Positions 5,132-6,836 of a stretch of 6,836 nt of DNA are shown here, piece by piece. Both the position numbers and the translations under genes were made by a program. This DNA is from CBDCUC01 sp965222485. GTDB taxonomy: Bacteria; Pseudomonadota; Alphaproteobacteria; Rhizobiales; Hyphomicrobiaceae. Location: contig CBDCUC010000005.1 in assembly GCA_965222485.1 (NCBI GenBank), forward strand, positions 1-6,836, written 5' to 3'. Each line of letters starts with the position of its first letter. Positions within the stretch are counted from its first letter, which is position 1. Under the pieces are notes generated by a model. The model saw nothing but the letters and a program-made list of their open reading frames with translations, was not told the origin of the DNA and did not search any database.

Positions 5132-6106
5132 ATGGATACAGTACGAATGGCTACGAATTTCAAACTCACAACAAAGGCACGCACTCTCTCATTGCGCCAA
5201 GTATTCCGCATGGGAGAGGACAAGGCCTATGAGCTGTTTTGTGAGCTTCGTTGGCCGGAGACGGACGGCAAGGCCGTTTGTCCACGTTGTGGCTGTGCTG
5301 AGTCCTACTCCATCACCACAAGGCGCAAGTTCAAGTGTAAGGCGTGCCACCACCAATACAGCGTCACGTCCGGCACCATCTTCGCGTCCCGCAAGCTGAG
5401 CTTCACGGACATTCTGGCGGCCATCACTATCGTTGCGAACGCGGCGAAGGGATTGTCTGCTATGCAGCTGTCACGTGATCTGGACGTGCAGCACAAGACA
5501 GCTTGGGTATTGGCGCACAAGCTGCGCGAAGCCATGGCCGCAGAAACGCATGGGGCGACAGCCTCCGGCGAGGTGGAAGTTGACGGCGCGTACTTCGGCG
5601 GTCACATCCGTCCGGCGAACCTGCGCGAAAACCGTGTAGACAGGCGCCTTATCGAGCACCAGACCGGCAAGCGCCGCGCCGTGGTCGTTACGCGCGAGCG
5701 CAAGGGCCGTACGCTTCCATTCGTAGTGAAGCACGAGTCAGATGGTGTTGATCTGGTCTGCGAAACCATCACCAAGGGCTCAACGGTTCATGCCGACGAA
5801 GCAAGCCATTGGGATGTTCTGCACGCCAAGTTCGATACTAAGCGCATCAACCACTCGGAGGCCTACAGCCTCAACGGTGCAAACACGAACCAAGCCGAAA
5901 GCTACTTCTCAAGGCTTCGCCTGATGGTGCGCGGCCAGCATCACCACGTCTCGCCAAAGTATCTTCACCAGTATGCAGAGCATGCAGCTTGGCTGGAAGA
6001 TCACCGGCTACTGGACAATGGGGCGGCCACGAAGCGGGTGGTTGGGCTTGCCATGGCGCATCCGGTGTCGAGGGAGTGGAAGGGGTATTGGCAGCGTCGC
6101 GCTTGA
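5132..6106 (+). CDS. IS1595-family (ISXO2-like) transposase, 324 aa
   Basis: A zinc ribbon (CPRC at 50-53 and CKAC at 69-72) precedes QYSVTSGTIFASRKLSF and a helical DNA-binding region with GLSAMQLSRDLDVQHKTAWVLAHKLREAM (107-135). The catalytic core shows D151 (VEVDGAYFGG), D222 (VHADEASHW) and the third motif NTNQAESYFSRLR, in which N253 or E256 supplies the last metal ligand; the family uses DDN or DDE. Length and domain order fit full-length IS1595-family enzymes, with no frameshift, so it may be active. ATG 5132 gives the longest protein; ATG 5147 (MATNFKLTT) is a plausible alternative because the promoter leaves little leader for 5132, and neither start has a good Shine-Dalgarno. It is divergent from the DUF6471 gene. 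The enzyme would bind and cut the ends of its unit, which I could not locate. Confidence 0.93.
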   Translation: MDTVRMATNFKLTTKARTLSLRQVFRMGEDKAYELFCELRWPETDGKAVCPRCGCAESYSITTRRKFKCKACHHQYSVTSGTIFASRKLSFTDILAAITIVANAAKGLSAMQLSRDLDVQHKTAWVLAHKLREAMAAETHGATASGEVEVDGAYFGGHIRPANLRENRVDRRLIEHQTGKRRAVVVTRERKGRTLPFVVKHESDGVDLVCETITKGSTVHADEASHWDVLHAKFDTKRINHSEAYSLNGANTNQAESYFSRLRLMVRGQHHHVSPKYLHQYAEHAAWLEDHRLLDNGAATKRVVGLAMAHPVSREWKGYWQRRA

Positions 6107-6107
6107 A

Positions 6108-6145
6108 CGAATCAAGGATTCGCGCAAAGCTGCCGTTTGGCAGCT
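6108..6145 (+). terminator. Two tandem stem-loops right after the IS1595 transposase stop
   Basis: CGAATC-AAG-GATTCG (6108-6122) starts 1 nt after the stop codon. AGCTGCC-GTTT-GGCAGCT (6128-6145) follows, with a perfect 7-bp GC-rich stem and a 4-nt loop. No T-run follows, so these may end or stabilise the transcript with the help of Rho, or belong to the right end of the element. Confidence 0.4.
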
Positions 6146-6246
6146 ATCTGTCTGATCCGCGGTTCTTCGGAGCATGAGCGTTTGACGACGGGACGCAATA
6201 GGGCGTCCGGAGCGTCGGCTGAACCCGTCATCAGAAAGGACAGCAA

Positions 6247-6354
6247 ATGATAATGCTGCCATTTCTGGTCGTCCACGTCAGATCATACTGGCGTTTTCGG
6301 CTGGGTAGATGGGAACATGTTTGTTCCCACATTCGCTCTTGGCCTAAACATTAG
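6247..6354 (+). CDS. Candidate small gene, 35 aa, possibly an amber-interrupted 54-aa membrane peptide
   Basis: AGAAAGGA (6233-6240) lies 6 nt before ATG 6247, one of the best Shine-Dalgarno sequences in the window. The peptide begins MIMLPFLVVHVRSYWRFRLG and is rich in arginine, tryptophan and histidine, ending SHIRSWPKH at a TAG (6352-6354). In the same frame, without other stops, the DNA continues with LGVATGGVVLLAGATLLI to a TGA at 6412-6414, a clean membrane-helix-like segment. A basic head plus one hydrophobic helix would make a sensible 54-aa small membrane protein, so the TAG may be an inactivating mutation, a readthrough site or coincidence. I do not recognise a family with certainty. 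It stands alone between the IS1595 transposase and a convergent gene. Confidence 0.35.
   Translation: MIMLPFLVVHVRSYWRFRLGRWEHVCSHIRSWPKH
6310..6329. repeat. 8-bp perfect inverted repeat
   Basis: TGGGAACA and TGTTCCCA are separated by TGTT. It lies inside the candidate small ORF and is the strongest of a group of palindromes between 6310 and 6510. It contains GAAC and GTTC half-sites spaced by 6 nt, unlike the alphaproteobacterial LexA direct repeat GTTC-N7-GTTC, so no LexA box is claimed. Confidence 0.45.
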
Positions 6355-6414
6355 GTCTTGGGTGTAGCTACCGGAGGGGTGGTTCTCTTGGCGGGGGCCA
6401 CCCTTCTGATTTGA

Positions 6415-6522
6415 GAATCATACACGCCTCAGTGATTCAGAAACAGACAAAAATTTATTTTATCTCACTGGTGAGTCAATTTGACTCATGACGCAAATAA
6501 ACAATTGTTCTTACTGATGTTT
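6415..6522. other. AT-rich gap with palindromes between convergent genes
   Basis: This gap lies after the candidate small ORF and before the leftward gene's stop. It holds an AT-rich run (about 6448-6464), TGAGTCA-ATT-TGACTCA (6472-6488, perfect 7-bp arms) and AACAATTGTT (6500-6509). No gene, RNA gene or classical terminator is recognised. The sharp drop in GC relative to the sequence on either side suggests a recombination boundary or a control site. Confidence 0.4.
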
Positions 6523-6831
6523 TTATGTGGTTGGTGTCCAAACCTGATACATCCCCGGCCCCTGTCCTGACGTAACAGCTCCCTTGTCCCTCTGACCTCG
6601 CAAGGCCACCCCCACTCTCTTTGTCATGAGCCGCAGGAGCTTCGGATCGTCTCGGTCTAATCCCCGTTCCGCAATGAGCTGAGAAGCTACGTCGCGGCTT
6701 GTGAGGGGTTCTTCTGCCTTTCTGAGTATCGATAGACATAGCCGAGTCATCTCGCCCCGTTTGGACCAGTCCTCGGGCGGACGAAACGCTTTAGGCTTGA
6801 TGGATTGGATCTCATATTCAGGGTCGAACAT
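6523..6831 (-). CDS. Small winged-helix-like protein, 102 aa or longer
   Basis: From the ATG at 6831 the protein reads MFDPEYEIQSIKPKAFRPPE, then RGEMTRLCLSILRKAEEPLTSRDVASQLI (about residues 25-53), a charged linker (AERGLDRDDPK), LLRLMTKRVGVALRGQRDKGAVTS and GPGMYQVWTPTT. The pattern of helix, a loop with PLTSRDVA, a recognition-like helix (LMTKRVGVALRGQ) and a terminal strand pair suggests a winged helix-turn-helix. Similar unnamed proteins of about 100-140 residues are, as I recall, common in alphaproteobacterial accessory regions. DNA binding is inferred. The frame is open upstream of the ATG to the window edge (CTG precedes it), so the real start may lie outside. It converges on the region after the IS1595 transposase. 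Confidence 0.68.
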   Translation of the reverse strand: MFDPEYEIQSIKPKAFRPPEDWSKRGEMTRLCLSILRKAEEPLTSRDVASQLIAERGLDRDDPKLLRLMTKRVGVALRGQRDKGAVTSGQGPGMYQVWTPTT

Positions 6832-6836
6832 CAGCA

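Larger units (their letters stand above)
3793..6145. mobile_element. IS1595-family unit with two passenger genes, ends unresolved
   Basis: The limits are approximate. The unit holds an IS1595-type transposase gene and, divergent from it, a DUF6471-type gene and a two-TM protein gene. IS1595 elements often carry passengers, and DUF6471 genes are, as I recall, frequent neighbours of IS1595 transposases. The left limit is placed after the broken comM frame and the right limit after the stem-loops that follow the transposase. I compared 3720-3830 with 6107-6300 by eye and found no convincing terminal inverted repeat pair or 8-bp duplication, so a deletion may have removed an end, or the right end lies elsewhere. 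Confidence 0.5.

Noticed and set aside
6182..6210. TTGACG as a -35 box for the small ORF at 6247
   Set aside because: At 16-18 nt spacing the sequence is GC-rich with no -10-like hexamer, so it is not called a promoter.
3811..6234. CTGATCGTCGGGTTC (3811-3825) and its near reverse complement at 6221-6234 as IS1595 ends
   Set aside because: The match needs a gap and a mismatch, the left copy lies inside the 3' end of the membrane protein gene, and the flanking bases do not align; chance similarity is likely.
6008..6262. Minus-strand 84-codon frame after the IS1595 transposase
   Set aside because: It overlaps the transposase 3' end by about 100 bp antisense, has no ribosome-binding site I trust and a low-information Arg/Ser-rich product.
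6314..6327. GAAC...GTTC pattern as a LexA box
   Set aside because: Alphaproteobacterial LexA sites are direct repeats GTTC-N7-GTTC; this is an inverted pair with a 6-nt gap and no SOS gene nearby.
1..6836. CRISPR arrays, tRNA or rRNA genes
   Set aside because: No regularly spaced direct repeats and no cloverleaf or rRNA-like segments were seen on either strand.

Overview
The window looks like chromosomal DNA of an alphaproteobacterium. The host-like stretch around 2956-3740 is GC-rich with strong third-position G/C preference, and the families seen here (a two-passenger IS1595-type unit, an IS1-type single-ORF transposase, RhuM) are common in that class. Taxonomy is an inference. Little native gene content remains: one broken housekeeping gene sits between two mobile elements, followed by an accessory stretch.

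Region 1 (16-2947) is a complete transposon of 2932 bp. It has perfect 20-bp terminal inverted repeats and an 8-bp target duplication (TTGTCCAC). An IS1-family DDE transposase (2090-2938) occupies the right end, and three passengers fill the rest: a GIY-YIG-type protein (45-503, minus), a small acidic/basic protein (561-812, plus) and a RhuM-family protein (817-1968, minus). The small protein and RhuM share a GGxARA...IAKKAAxARW module. The divergent rhuM/transposase gap holds two palindromes built from a TGCAnGCAT half-site and a fifth half-site over the transposase -35 box, so the element probably controls its own expression.

Region 2 (2956-3767) is the 5' half of comM (YifB, Mg-chelatase-like AAA+ ATPase). 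The element of region 1 sits about 50 bp upstream of its start. The reading frame loses ComM similarity at about codon 245, just after the Walker A region, at a point where nested and mutually exclusive hairpins lie (3731-3792).

Region 3 (about 3793-6145) is an IS1595-family unit. The transposase (5132-6106, plus) is divergent from two overlapping passengers: a DUF6471-type small protein (4820-5041, minus) and a two-TM membrane protein (3801-4859, minus). A 7-bp inverted repeat near the DUF6471 start and a TTGTAC-N17-TATATT promoter lie between them. I could not find matching terminal inverted repeats or a target duplication, so the ends are unresolved.

Region 4 (6107-6836) is accessory DNA. 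It contains two stem-loops after the transposase stop, a small ORF with a good Shine-Dalgarno sequence interrupted by an in-frame TAG before a hydrophobic segment (6247-6414), a run of short palindromes, and a small winged-helix-like gene (6523-6831 or beyond, minus) cut by or starting near the window edge. The 3' half of comM does not appear in the window.
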